Part shown: piece after piece, positions 39,201 to 49,000 of the stretch | Position numbering within the stretch: position 1 is the stretch's first letter | Layout: every line of letters starts with the position of its first letter | Origin: Monosporascus cannonballus | Lineage: Eukaryota > Ascomycota > Sordariomycetes > Xylariales | NCBI GenBank assembly: GCA_004154925.1 | Contig: QJNS01000117.1 | Location: 125,474 to 189,473, forward strand | Length of the DNA: 64,000 nt | Direction: 5' to 3' | Notes under the pieces: model-generated | Databases searched by the model: none | What the model saw: only the letters and a program-made list of their open reading frames with translations | Told to the model about the DNA's origin: nothing | Position numbers and translations under genes: made by a program

Positions 39201-40716
39201 CGTTTTTATATCTTTTTTTAATTTATAATTTACGTTTTTATAATTTAGCTTTTTATAATTATAATATTTAAATAAGTTTTTATAAAAATTAAAGATATTA
39301 AGTTATACAAATTTATTCCGATCGGAATTAAATCGGCGATTATTTGCTTTTCGATTATAAAAATGCTTACGGTTATTATTATTCTTATATAATATTTTTA
39401 ATTTGTTTTAAATTTTTTTTCCGAAAACATTAAAATAAAATCGTTTATTTTTATTAATATTTTTAACGGAAAATAATTGGTTTTTTTTTCGCTTTTTTCC
39501 AAACGTTTTAATAAGGTTTTATCTTATTTATTACGTTATTAATTTGTTTTAACTTAATTTTTTTTATAATAAAATATTTCGTAACCTTAATATTAATTTA
39601 TAAAAATAATTAAAATAAAACATTTATTATTCCGATTATTTTCCGGATTAAAAACGTTCGTAAACTTTATTTTATAAATTAAAAACCTTTATTTAATGTA
39701 AAAATTTAACGGCGATTAATCGGATCGTTATTATAATTCCATAAATTATTCTTTATATTCCTTATCGAAATAATTAAAATTTACGTAATGTTTCCTAATA
39801 AAACTTTATAAATATTTTATTTTTAATTTTTTTTCGTAATTAAAATAATTAAATATAATACGGTATAATTATTACGTATTTATAATAAAAACGTTTATAT
39901 AATTTATAACTTATTAAATATAAGTAAAAGTATTTTATTTTAATTTTTCGGTATAAATTTCCGTAATAAACTTTATTTAACTTTTTTTAATTAATACGTA
40001 TTTGGAAAATTTCGGGTAATTATAATGCGGTATTTATTTATCATTTTTAAATTTTTATAATAATATTATAATTAATTTATAAAGTTTTACTTTTTTAATT
40101 TATATTATTATTTATTATTCGGCTAATTATCGTAATAATTCCGAATATTATTCGTTTTATTAACGAATAATTTTTAAGATTTGGTTATTATTAATGGATT
40201 TAATTTTTTTTTGTTTTAAATTCCGGAACGCGTTTGTTATATTACGCCCGTTTTCCGACCGTTTAGCTAACAATTATCGGAATGCATTTTTATTATATAT
40301 ATAAAGTAATTCGGGATTCCGAGGATTATGTTCCTTTGTTTATTAGGATTCCGTTATAAGTTTTTTTGCCTATTTTTATACCGTAATCGATCGTTCGTTA
40401 ATTGGGTTCCGATTAGCGATTTTTTTAATTGGTAATTTAAATTTATTTTGTAATTGGCGAGCTTTGCTTTTAATAATTATTATATTATTTTTTATAGTAA
40501 ATGGAAAAATTGTAAAATAATGGATAATTATAGGCTGAATAAGGTGATCTCCGACCAGTTGTAAAGCAGATTCTAAGAAGTAAATGTATTAGGTTATTTC
40601 CATTTAACGTTTCCTATTAGCTGCTAGATGGTGGATTTATATTAGTAAGTGGGTCGGTGGCTGATCGGTGGCTGGTCGGCTACCAGCCTTATCCTTATAG
40701 AGGCTGTATTCTCACA
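33297..40716 (-). mobile_element. E4: second copy of the E1 family, nested in E2
   Basis: LTRs at 33,297-33,502 (3') and 40,511-40,716 (5'), both 206 bp and reverse complements of the E1 LTRs. Flanks are ATAAT (33,292-33,296) and GTAAT (40,717-40,721), a 5-bp duplication differing by one G/A. Length 7,420 bp. The interior is as heavily RIP-mutated as E1. Confidence 0.92.
33510..40495 (-). pseudogene. E4 gag-pol fossil
   Basis: The minus strand parallels E1: the antisense of the Lys/Arg-rich C-terminal segment of E1 recurs at 33,667-33,867, and the reverse-transcriptase region falls near 37.9-38.3 kb. TAA/TAG codons are dense throughout, so no product is possible. Confidence 0.65.
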
Positions 40717-41014
40717 GTAATTAAGCCGTTTTTAAGCTGTTCGGCCGTTTATATCAGCTTCTTATTTGCTCTATGCTGCTCTTTTATATGCTTCCGGAAC
40801 TAGGCTACCTTTCTTTTGCTTTCCTCGAATTAATAACTTATACGCTGCTCCATAACCGCTATCGAGCTTATTAAGGTTTCCGTCATAACGCTAAATACCC
40901 TTTATAACTCTGGATCGATAAGGGCCCCTTGCTAGGCCCCTTAAAAAACGTTCGAAAATCCTAATATTTAATCCCGAACGTTTTCTGCTCTGCTAAATAA
41001 TAAACTAGAAAATA

Positions 41015-41192
41015 TGTAAAAGGCTTTACCTAAGCGGTCTGCAATTAATTGCTAATAAAAGTTTATTTTCTAGTTAAAAAAAAAGATAAAAATACAGTTG
41101 TATATGTTCGTATATAAGGCGCTGCGCTAGTGCTGCTTGATACCGGCGTTTGTCCGGTGCTCCATAATAGGGCTCTATACAGCCCTATCACA
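41015..41192 (-). repeat. E2 5' LTR
   Basis: Starts TGTAAAAGGCTTTACC and ends CCCTATCACA; the right partner of 26,417-26,604. Confidence 0.9.
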
Positions 41193-41197
41193 CTTAA

Positions 41198-41857
41198 CGT
41201 TAATTATAAAATTACGGGTCTTTTTGTTTCCGATATCCTTTTTTAGCTAAATTTCGAACTTTTATTACGTTAATACCGTTAAGTCGTTATTCTTTTTTAA
41301 GATTAGAAATTTCGACCATCTTTTGGCATATAAGTTCTCGAAATAAATACTAACTTATATTACTTTCGTTTTATCCGTAAGGAAATTTAACGTTAATAAC
41401 GTAAAACAAACCTTTAAATTAATAACGAAATTCGCTAGTTTTACCCGGAAAACCTTTTAATACCTTAAGATAAATAATAATACCTTAAAATGGGCCTCGT
41501 TATAATTCCGTTTAGGGGTTTTTTTTCGTAATCTAACCCGTTAACGTTATTTAATTCGAAAAACGGGTTTTCGTCCTTTTTCAAAACTGCTAAATATTAT
41601 TTTTTTTCTGTACTTTTCGTTATTTCTTCTTTTCTTAAATCCTACGGTCCAGTTCTTTTTCTAATAATAAAACGATAGCTTTTAGGATTTAATTCAAAGT
41701 TAACGATTCGGACGGTATTTTTATTTTTATTATCGGGAAATCCTCGGACTAACTGGCTATACCCTGCGAAGTTGTTGTTCCGCGTTTTCCTCCTGCCATT
41801 ATTCGATATTCTGGTACGTAAATCGCTATAACTTATTCTCTGCCTAATAGTCCGCAC
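41198..41857 (-). pseudogene. E3 Gag N-terminal fossil
   Basis: Minus-strand frames from 41,857 give a basic start (MRTIRQRISYSDLRTRISNNG) and later, near 41,330-41,440, FLTDKTKVI*VSIYFENLYAKRW. This matches the Gag segment in which a helix ending in a W-F/K motif follows D-K-x-K-V. RIP-type stops and a change of frame are present. E2 is inserted at its downstream end. Confidence 0.55.
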
Positions 41858-41878
41858 GGATAGATAAAGGCATTAACA

Positions 41879-42083
41879 TATCAGGGAAAATAATAAAGTA
41901 CGGAATAAAAGGCAGAAAAAGTAACCCAGCAAATGGTTCATAATATGGGTAATAAATAAATAACCATTAATGCCTGCCCCTTTTTAACTACTCGGGGGCT
42001 TCGCCCCCTATATATACACAAACTGGAGCCAAACTGGTGGGTCGCTGGGCCCCGGAAAGGGGGCCGCACCTTGGCACCTGACA
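41879..42083 (-). repeat. E3 5' LTR (copy C)
   Basis: Same 205-bp LTR as 15,819-16,023. TG at the inner edge has become TA and several C/T changes are present, more than in copy B. Followed by TSD GTTTG at 42,084-42,088. Confidence 0.9.
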
Positions 42084-42088
42084 GTTTG

Positions 42089-42830
42089 GTTGATGATATT
42101 TTGACTGCTTGATATGGTAAGGAGGACCATCCCTTTATATTCGATCGATAACCTATGGATGTTATGGAATTAGCCTTCTCGCCAGTACTTGTCTATAAGC
42201 GAAACCAAGGATCCTTTCGGCTCTATTGCTTACCTCATTGATCCGACCCATATTTTTTGAAGTGGTTACGCCTGCGGTCCTGCGGAGCAGGTGCGAGACT
42301 ATATCACCACCAACGCCCCATTCTGTTATGTATGGCCTGGCCCCCCGTCCGGCTTCCATATATACAGCTGCAAACGCATAGTTACCTTTACTTTCCTATT
42401 TCGGTCATACCGAGGCCCATAGAGCAAGTTAGCTATTAAGGAGGACTGTTTTCGGCACAATACCCCTCTCATTTCGTTACGAGGGCATCTAGCTATTCAT
42501 CCGCTATTGATTCCTGGGTTTAATGGGGATCGTCAACGTTGTTGAAGCGGATCATAAAACGGCTACAGGAGAAAGCTTGGTGATTAAACTGAGATACCAT
42601 TAGACTGATTTCGTTATAACATGTATATCTGTGGGTCCTGCTGCCTAGAATATCAAGGCGCACCTTGACACTATTAGTTAACCGTGCATCTTTACATATA
42701 TGCTAATAACTTTTAACCCCCGTATTATGTCTTCAGTCGCCACATTACGAAAAAGGGACTTTGCCAAGCACGTTTTGAAGTTGTAAATTACGTTAAATAT
42801 CCGAGGATTTCGAAACGAGTTAACCATGTT
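42089..42830. other. Near-normal DNA downstream of the SEC11 pseudogene
   Basis: Ordinary composition. A 65-codon minus frame at 42,162-42,359 (YITEWGVGGDIVSHLL..., GRINEVSNRAERILGF) looks protein-like but I do not recognise it, and a GTAAGC within it could be a splice donor. Nothing else is supported. Confidence 0.35.
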
Positions 42831-42933
42831 TTATCCGCCCTTAAAGATAGCAATCCTAATGACAATGTAGACAAAGTATTTGAACCAATCCTTCACTTGG
42901 AAGAGGATAACTATCCAGCCCAGAAAGGGGATA

Positions 42934-44867
42934 AGATGACCCCCCCATCCGCGCTCCACCCCATCAACGCGCCACCCCACAACCGCATTACGCGTTGATC
43001 CATTTATTGATTTCTTTCCCTATAAAGAGCTTTTCAATAACGCTTTTAAAAATTGAAAAAATTATCTTCTTATTCGTCAGAATCTGCGCTTTCGAACGAT
43101 ATGCAACTCTTAGCTTAATTCCGTGCGGCGTAGGCGATTAACGAGGTAACACGTGGGAGGTCCTTGCATTCAGCCTTTAAGGGCTACCAGGTTAACAGAA
43201 AATATATCTTACGCCGTATCCAAAGTATACGGACGAAAGAAAAGTTCGATGAAAATCGCCAAAAGCTATTACGAATCCAGGAGGAAACTTTAGCCTATTA
43301 GGTTATCGTATAGGGTTAATTAGGTTATGCGCCACCCTATTCGCGATTCCGTTTATACGCATAACGCCTCCTAATTAATAACGGCAGCCCTAAACGCCTA
43401 GGAAAAAGTTAAGTAGCCCGATTTCTACGTCGCCATCCTAAAATCAGGACTTTTAAGGGTAAAATGATTAATTATAAACGTTTAAATAGCGTTTCCCCGG
43501 TTTCCACTTACGTCCTATTCGAACGTTTCGCTTTACCGGAAGTTAAGGTTATTAAGTAAAAAAACCGATATAACGCAAACAAAATTAAAGTAATGGAAGG
43601 CATGGGTAAAAACTATTTCGTCCTCGGAAAAGCCTTTAGGAAAAGTATTTTCTTAAAGGATACGTTCAAAAGGGGGTGGATTACCATAATTGCGTATATC
43701 AATGCTAACGGGCGTTCGTTATTACCTTTCGTAATCTTTAACGGTATTAACGTATAATAATAATGATTTCCTAATTCGGACGATAAAATATACGAAAGCT
43801 AGTACTTCACTACGTTAAAGAACGGCTGGACGAATACCGAAATCGGCTTAAAATGGTTTCGCAAAATCTTTATTCCCCATATTAAGCCCTAGGACCCGGA
43901 TAAATGAAGGTTATTAATAATTAACGGCCATAATAGCCATACCACCGAGGAATTTATGTAGATATATTTTCAAAATAAGATATACATTATTTTCCTGCCT
44001 ACCTACGCTTCTTATATTTTCCAGCCTTTTAATATAAGTATATTTGTTACCCTGAAGCGGAAATACCGCTACTAATTCCGCAAACGTTATTACGGGCGGG
44101 CTTCCGAAGTTACAAATAAAACCGATTTCCTTTAGGCGTTTGCAAAGGCGTAAGAAAAAATTATAATAACCTTAAAGTATATTATGAAAAGCTAGGAAGT
44201 AACAGGTTTACGTCCTATTAACAAAAGGAAGGTATTAAATAATAAGTACGTTAGGGAAAAGGGAGCGATAACGAATGCACCCGTCCCAAAATCGATTCGT
44301 ACCACAGAACGCCCTGATTTCTTTAGCCAAATGGCTGCTTTAAGTATTAAAACGCCCAAATTATTTAGGGAATTAACCCGGTTCGAAAAATCCCTAGTGG
44401 GAGTTGATCCAACGTACGGGAATCCTACCGTACGCCTTTTGTTCCGCAAATTCGCCAAGGCCCTTAACGATAAAATTGCCAAGCTTTCCGCCGCCGAGGT
44501 TCATAATAGCTAATTAACTGCAGCCCTTGAAAAAACGAAGCCCAAAAAGCGTGGGAAGGTATAGTCCGAGCCAAATAAGGACTTCGTAAAAATGATCTCG
44601 GTCAAGAAGGTAAAGGTAGGGCTGAAGGCCCCTGCGAAGGGACGCTCCACCGTCACTCGGAAATATCAACAGCAAAACGAACCTTCCGAAAGCGAAAAAA
44701 ATAGCGAAATGGAACTGGATTACATCATTATACGCTTTATTTAGTATGGAATCAATTGATTAAGTGGTTGTTAAGATATTGTTATTTGTATGGAGAGGTT
44801 GTTGTGGCGATGGCTTCAAAATTGGGTGGAGCGTTGATAGGGTGGAGCGCGGATGGGGGGGTCATCT
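42934..44867 (+). mobile_element. Fot1/Pogo (Tc1-mariner) DNA transposon
   Basis: A 1,934-bp element with near-perfect terminal inverted repeats of about 44 bp (AGATGACCCCCCCATCCGCG and its complement) and the TA target duplication at 42,932-42,933 and 44,868-44,869. It is inserted in SEC11 and carries a degraded transposase on plus. The inverted repeats are nearly free of RIP changes. Confidence 0.95.
43080..44760 (+). pseudogene. Fot1/Pogo DDE transposase fossil
   Basis: The plus frame around 43,598-44,090 gives EGMGKNYFVLGKAF, KRGWITIIAYINANGRSLLP, FVIFNGINV, NGWTNTEIGLKWF, LLIINGHNSHTTEEFM and IFLPTYASYIFQPFNISIF. These are the ordered blocks of the Fot1/Pogo DDE_1 catalytic domain. TAG/TAA/TGA stand at W, Q and R positions. 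In the second catalytic block D is replaced by N (IINGH). A C-terminal segment (44,331-44,513: FRELTRFEKSLVGVDPTYGNP) is still open. The enzyme cannot be active. Confidence 0.92.
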
Positions 44868-45388
44868 TATAAGCCTTGAGAAAACCTACGACTTCCCCGC
44901 GTAAGACCGTAGTACGTTCTCCAGGATATAATGCCACATCATGAAGTGCATTATTGTCCCCTTTAGTTAAGAAGGTTTCTTTCTTTACAGGGTGGGTCAG
45001 TAAGATTTTGATAGATGATTACTTGATGTTGGTTAATAACTTACGAGTTGGGAAGATCACTATGTCCATGTCCAGAACTTTCCGGGAATACCTGGACTAT
45101 ACGATGGACCATGGGTAACGGGTTGCCCTCGAACTACACGATTGGGATGTTACCGGGTTCGACAGACGATGTCCAGTTCCAAAGGAGCAGGAGGTCGCCC
45201 CGATGGAACGCTGGGGCCATGGATTCGGAGCCGACGCACATAATTGGAAACGATGAGTTGGTTAATATGCAAAGCGCCTTCCACGCCATGAATGTAGTGC
45301 TGAGGGCCAGGAGCAAGTCTAGCGTGGTTATGGCTGATTTTCTAACCGACGCCCAACGTAAGTCTGCCGAATTCTTGTCGGTATGCAT

Positions 45389-46060
45389 TATGATGTTGTT
45401 TAAGCGGTAACGCCTAATGTTTTAAAAGACGCAATTACGGGATATCGATGATGGAGGTGAATAGACGGCAGTAGTTGATGTGACTAACGTCCTAAGCGCA
45501 ATATAGAAGCTAAACAAAGTAGTTGCAATTCGCAAATGGGCTTCTCGATTCCTAAGTCATTTCTAGCAGAACACACGTGGGCTCTTGGTCAGGGTAGCAT
45601 GCGGTAGGCTAGACGAGTATAACGCAGGTCAGACTATCTGCTTGCTATGTAAAGGGGACAATGTGTTAGCGCCAACAATTTTTCGGAAGGTGCTAGGTCT
45701 AAAAGGGGAGTCAATCGGGGCTGAAGCCTATTATAACCGGCTTGAAGTCCAGAAAAGCTTTTTCGGCGGGAAGCCGATTGGGTTAATTTGGACAAATGAA
45801 AAGGGATTGTCGCCCACCTTGGGAGAAAGTGTTGGCGCTAACGTCTTGTTGGCTCCAAGCAGATATTATTGTTGGGCCCGCATTGCCTCATCGCGATCAG
45901 GACGCCATTTTGGAGGTTGTGGCTGCGCCTGCGGCGCAGCAGCCGTAGCCACAGCTATAGCTTTTGATCAAGAAATATCTGTTAGGGGTCCAATATATCA
46001 GCTAAACTCCTTTAAAAATAATACTTACAAAAACAACAAAACCTCCAAAATAAAACCTAA
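45389..46060. other. Upstream of SEC11; inverted repeat and GC-rich hairpin
   Basis: A plus frame of 162 codons (45,585-46,073) has no recognisable domain. The stretch holds a 13-bp inverted pair (GTTAGCGCCAACA at about 45,664; TGTTGGCGCTAAC at about 45,830) and a strong hairpin at about 45,920-45,955 (TGTGGCTGCGCC...AGCCACA). Composition changes sharply to AT-rich at about 46,060. Confidence 0.45.
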
Positions 46061-49000
46061 TGGCAAATTATGATTTTTTCGTTCCATTTGGTGCGTTCCC
46101 ATACAAATTCGCAGAAATTATTAATATTAACTTTGACAATATATATTAATTACGAAATTTCCAGTATTTTAACTTTTATAATTTAATGCCGGATTGAAAT
46201 CTTTATTTTTTAATATAATAATAAGCCTAATTAATACAAAATAAAAATTGTTATAATAAAAAAATGGCCCAAAATCCCGATTAATATATATTATAACCTT
46301 TTACCTCCTTTGGGCTAGTACGATAACAATATAACCCTATAAGTTAAAATAATAATACATAAAATATAAAATCGCTTGTAATAAGGCCTGAAACATATTT
46401 TTTTCCTAATTAACCAAATACGGATAATATATTCGAAAATTTAAAATAAATATTTTTAATTTTCGAACATTTAATTTTTTAAAGCAAAACGTTTATTTTT
46501 ATTTAATGCTTTTATCGGTTTCTTGCCGATATAAACGTAATTAACCTATATGCCAATATTATATATACGGCCGATAACTTTATAAAAACTTTATGCCGTC
46601 AGTTTATTCGCCTTATATTAAACGCCATATTTAACGGGTAAAGCCGTATTTTACGAAAAAAATAAATTAATATGATATATAATTTAATTTTTGGAAAGTT
46701 TAATATTTTTTTTATTATTAAAATAAATTTTAAGAAATTTTTAATTATTTAAACTTTTTCGTTAATAATTAACTTAATTATTATCTAGATCGTATTATTA
46801 ATTAAGCTAGCAGAAAAATAACGAATTTTTATATTAGCAGTTTCATATTTTATTTTTATTTTAATATTTACGGATACGAAAAAGCTTAATTTAAAAATAT
46901 TCGACCATATAGCTGCCGAATAATATAACCATATTATTTTTGGTCCTAAATAAATATTAAACGATTAATTTTAAATTGCCATATTAAATTTTATTTTCGA
47001 ACGACGATATGGTTTAATTATTATCGACAAAATATATTTATTATTAAAATAAAAAGATTTCCGGTCTAAATATGCTAATATCCGCAATTTACGTTTTATT
47101 TTCTCTGCCCATATATATTAATTTATATATATAATAATTATTAATAATATTATAAAGAAAAAAATTACGAAATATAATAATTTTCGCTAAATCGGTGGCC
47201 TAATTAAATATAGTTATAAGGCGAAAATCTAACGTTTTAATATTAATTATTCCGAAATCGATATTATTATTTTTTTATACTTGAAAGTTAACGTTCGAAT
47301 TAAAGGTGTTTAGATTTTTTAATAATTAATATATCTGGGTTATTAAATAATATCCTTTTAATTTAACTTAATAATTTATGTTCCATTATTAAGATTATTA
47401 TTTATGTTAATAATAAGGCGAAAATTATAAATATTTGTAATTATTTAATTAAAATTATAATAAACCGAAAATTTTCGTTAAAAGTTATGAAAAAAATTAT
47501 TAAGTTTTATAATTCCGAAATATTTTACGGGAATTAAATTCGCATATATAATAATTTAAAACAATTAAATAATTTTATTCGTATCGTCATATCTATTATC
47601 GTTTTTGGATTAAATATAAATATCCCGGATATTAATTAAATGGTATAATAAGATATACCGTAAAGTTTTTCGATTAAGGATTTATAATAACGATTCGGTT
47701 AAACGGTTTGTAATTATAAATAATTACATATAATTAACCATAAATACGTTATATTATTTATATCTTATTAAACGTTTAATAAATATAAAATTAAGTTATT
47801 TATTTTAAAAAAGGTTAAAATAATAAAAACGATTTAGGCCCGATAAGCCAAAAACCGTATTACTTATAAGAACATAAAGGTTATAATGAAAAACGACATA
47901 ACGGATTCGGATAATAAAAAAAACGATATATAATTTATCGCGAATAATTTCGATTAAGATAAAATAATTATCAAATTTTAATCTTAACTTTCGGCCGGTT
48001 GAAATATTATCCGTAAATTTTCGAAATAAAGTAATTTTAACCTGCAATACCGGATAAAAATAAGGCTTTAATAATACGTATTATTTAACGGCAAATATGT
48101 ACGTAAGGCGATCTTAATATATTTAAAAAAACGAAATTATTATATTAAAAAAAAACTGTAATAACTTAATTCCGGTTAAATCTTATTGTAAAATATATAT
48201 ACCTAATTTCCTTTATATAACCAAGCCTTTAAATTCGAAAATATTTACATAAAAATAACTAAAAGTTGGTTCGATAAAGGCGGTTACTTAGAAAATAATG
48301 AAATCTTAATATAAACGACGGGCGAACGAATTACTTTTTATATAATCGTTTTTGTTTGGCGGTAAAAAGGTAAAATAAATATTTATTTTATTAAATTTAA
48401 ACGATTTTTATTTAATAAATTCCTAAATAAATTAAATAAAATTAAAAATCCATATTTAATTTAGAACATAATCGAATTAATTAAAGTAATCCCCGGTTTC
48501 GATAAATAATAATATTAAGATATTTTAAAAAACCGTTTATTTTTTGCATTATATATAATATACGAAAAAATTATATTTTTAATTTTACAAAAAATATAAG
48601 TAACTTTCCGCAGGCTGCGGAATTCGCTTAATCGGAAATAACGGCGCTATAATTCCATATTATAAACCAATTTATATAAATTACGGATTATTATTATGTT
48701 ATAAATTTGACAAATATCGGAAAAAATTATAAGAGTGCCTTAAATCGCGTTTTATTTTAATTAAAATATATCGTATACGGTTATTTGGTTTAAATTGATA
48801 ACTAACGGTTTAATAATAATCCTAATAATTTAAATATTAAACCGGCATATAATTTATATGCTTTCGTAACTTAAAGTCGTAATTTCGGTTATGGTAACGC
48901 CTATACCTATATGCGTAATTTGTAATATATTAAGTAATCTTAATTAAAAACTTATTTCGTCCTTTTTATTTATAACGTTAACGCAAAATTTATCGTTCCT

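Larger units (their letters stand above)
26417..41192 (-). mobile_element. E2: Ty3/gypsy-type retrotransposon, interrupted by E4 and solo LTR X
   Basis: Direct LTRs at 26,417-26,604 (188 bp, 3' in element sense) and 41,015-41,192 (178 bp, 5'). Identical 5-bp duplications CTTAA at 26,412-26,416 and 41,193-41,197. The minus-strand purine tract GGGAAAAGTAGAGAG lies just inside the left LTR. Removing E4 and X leaves about 6.9 kb, the expected size. It is less heavily mutated than E1 and E4: several minus-strand pol frames of 60-115 codons remain open. It sits in the gag part of E3. Confidence 0.92.
15819..42083 (-). mobile_element. E3: outermost LTR retrotransposon of the nest
   Basis: 205-bp LTRs lie at 15,819-16,023 (3' in element sense) and 41,879-42,083 (5'). 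The 5-bp target duplication GTTTG is present at 15,814-15,818 and 42,084-42,088. A purine-rich tract (minus strand, GGGAGGGGTAACTC) lies directly inside the left LTR, as expected for the polypurine tract of a minus-strand element. After removing nested E1, E2 and their duplications, E3 is about 4.15 kb. Recognisable remnants on minus are a Gag-like segment at 41,198-41,857, continued at 24,707-26,411 with a degraded CCHC knuckle and an integrase zinc-binding region. The interior is RIP-mutated while the left LTR is almost unmutated. Confidence 0.88.
42831..45388 (-). pseudogene. SEC11: SEC11 signal peptidase catalytic subunit, split by Fot1/Pogo
   Basis: Minus strand from ATG 45,388. It has a short cytosolic start, a membrane anchor (TTLDLLLALSTTFMAWKALCIL) and the family core: SESMAPAFHRGDLLLLWN with the nucleophile-type serine, NPLPMVHRIVQ with the His, then after an intron FLTKGDNNALHDVALYP with the Asp. 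A GTATTC donor at about 45,089 and a GTAAAG acceptor near 44,976 keep the frame. The frame reaches GEVVGFLKAY at the edge of the transposon and resumes beyond it at 42,931-42,831 as PFLGWIVILFQVKDWFKYF, the C-terminal membrane segment. A TAG sits where the family has Trp in WFxGNPLPMVHR. Sec11 cleaves signal peptides in the ER lumen and is normally essential, so this is probably a dispensable second copy. Confidence 0.88.

Noticed and set aside
45048..45410. 120-codon plus frame over SEC11
   Set aside because: Shadow of the SEC11 minus-strand frame, which has clear family motifs.
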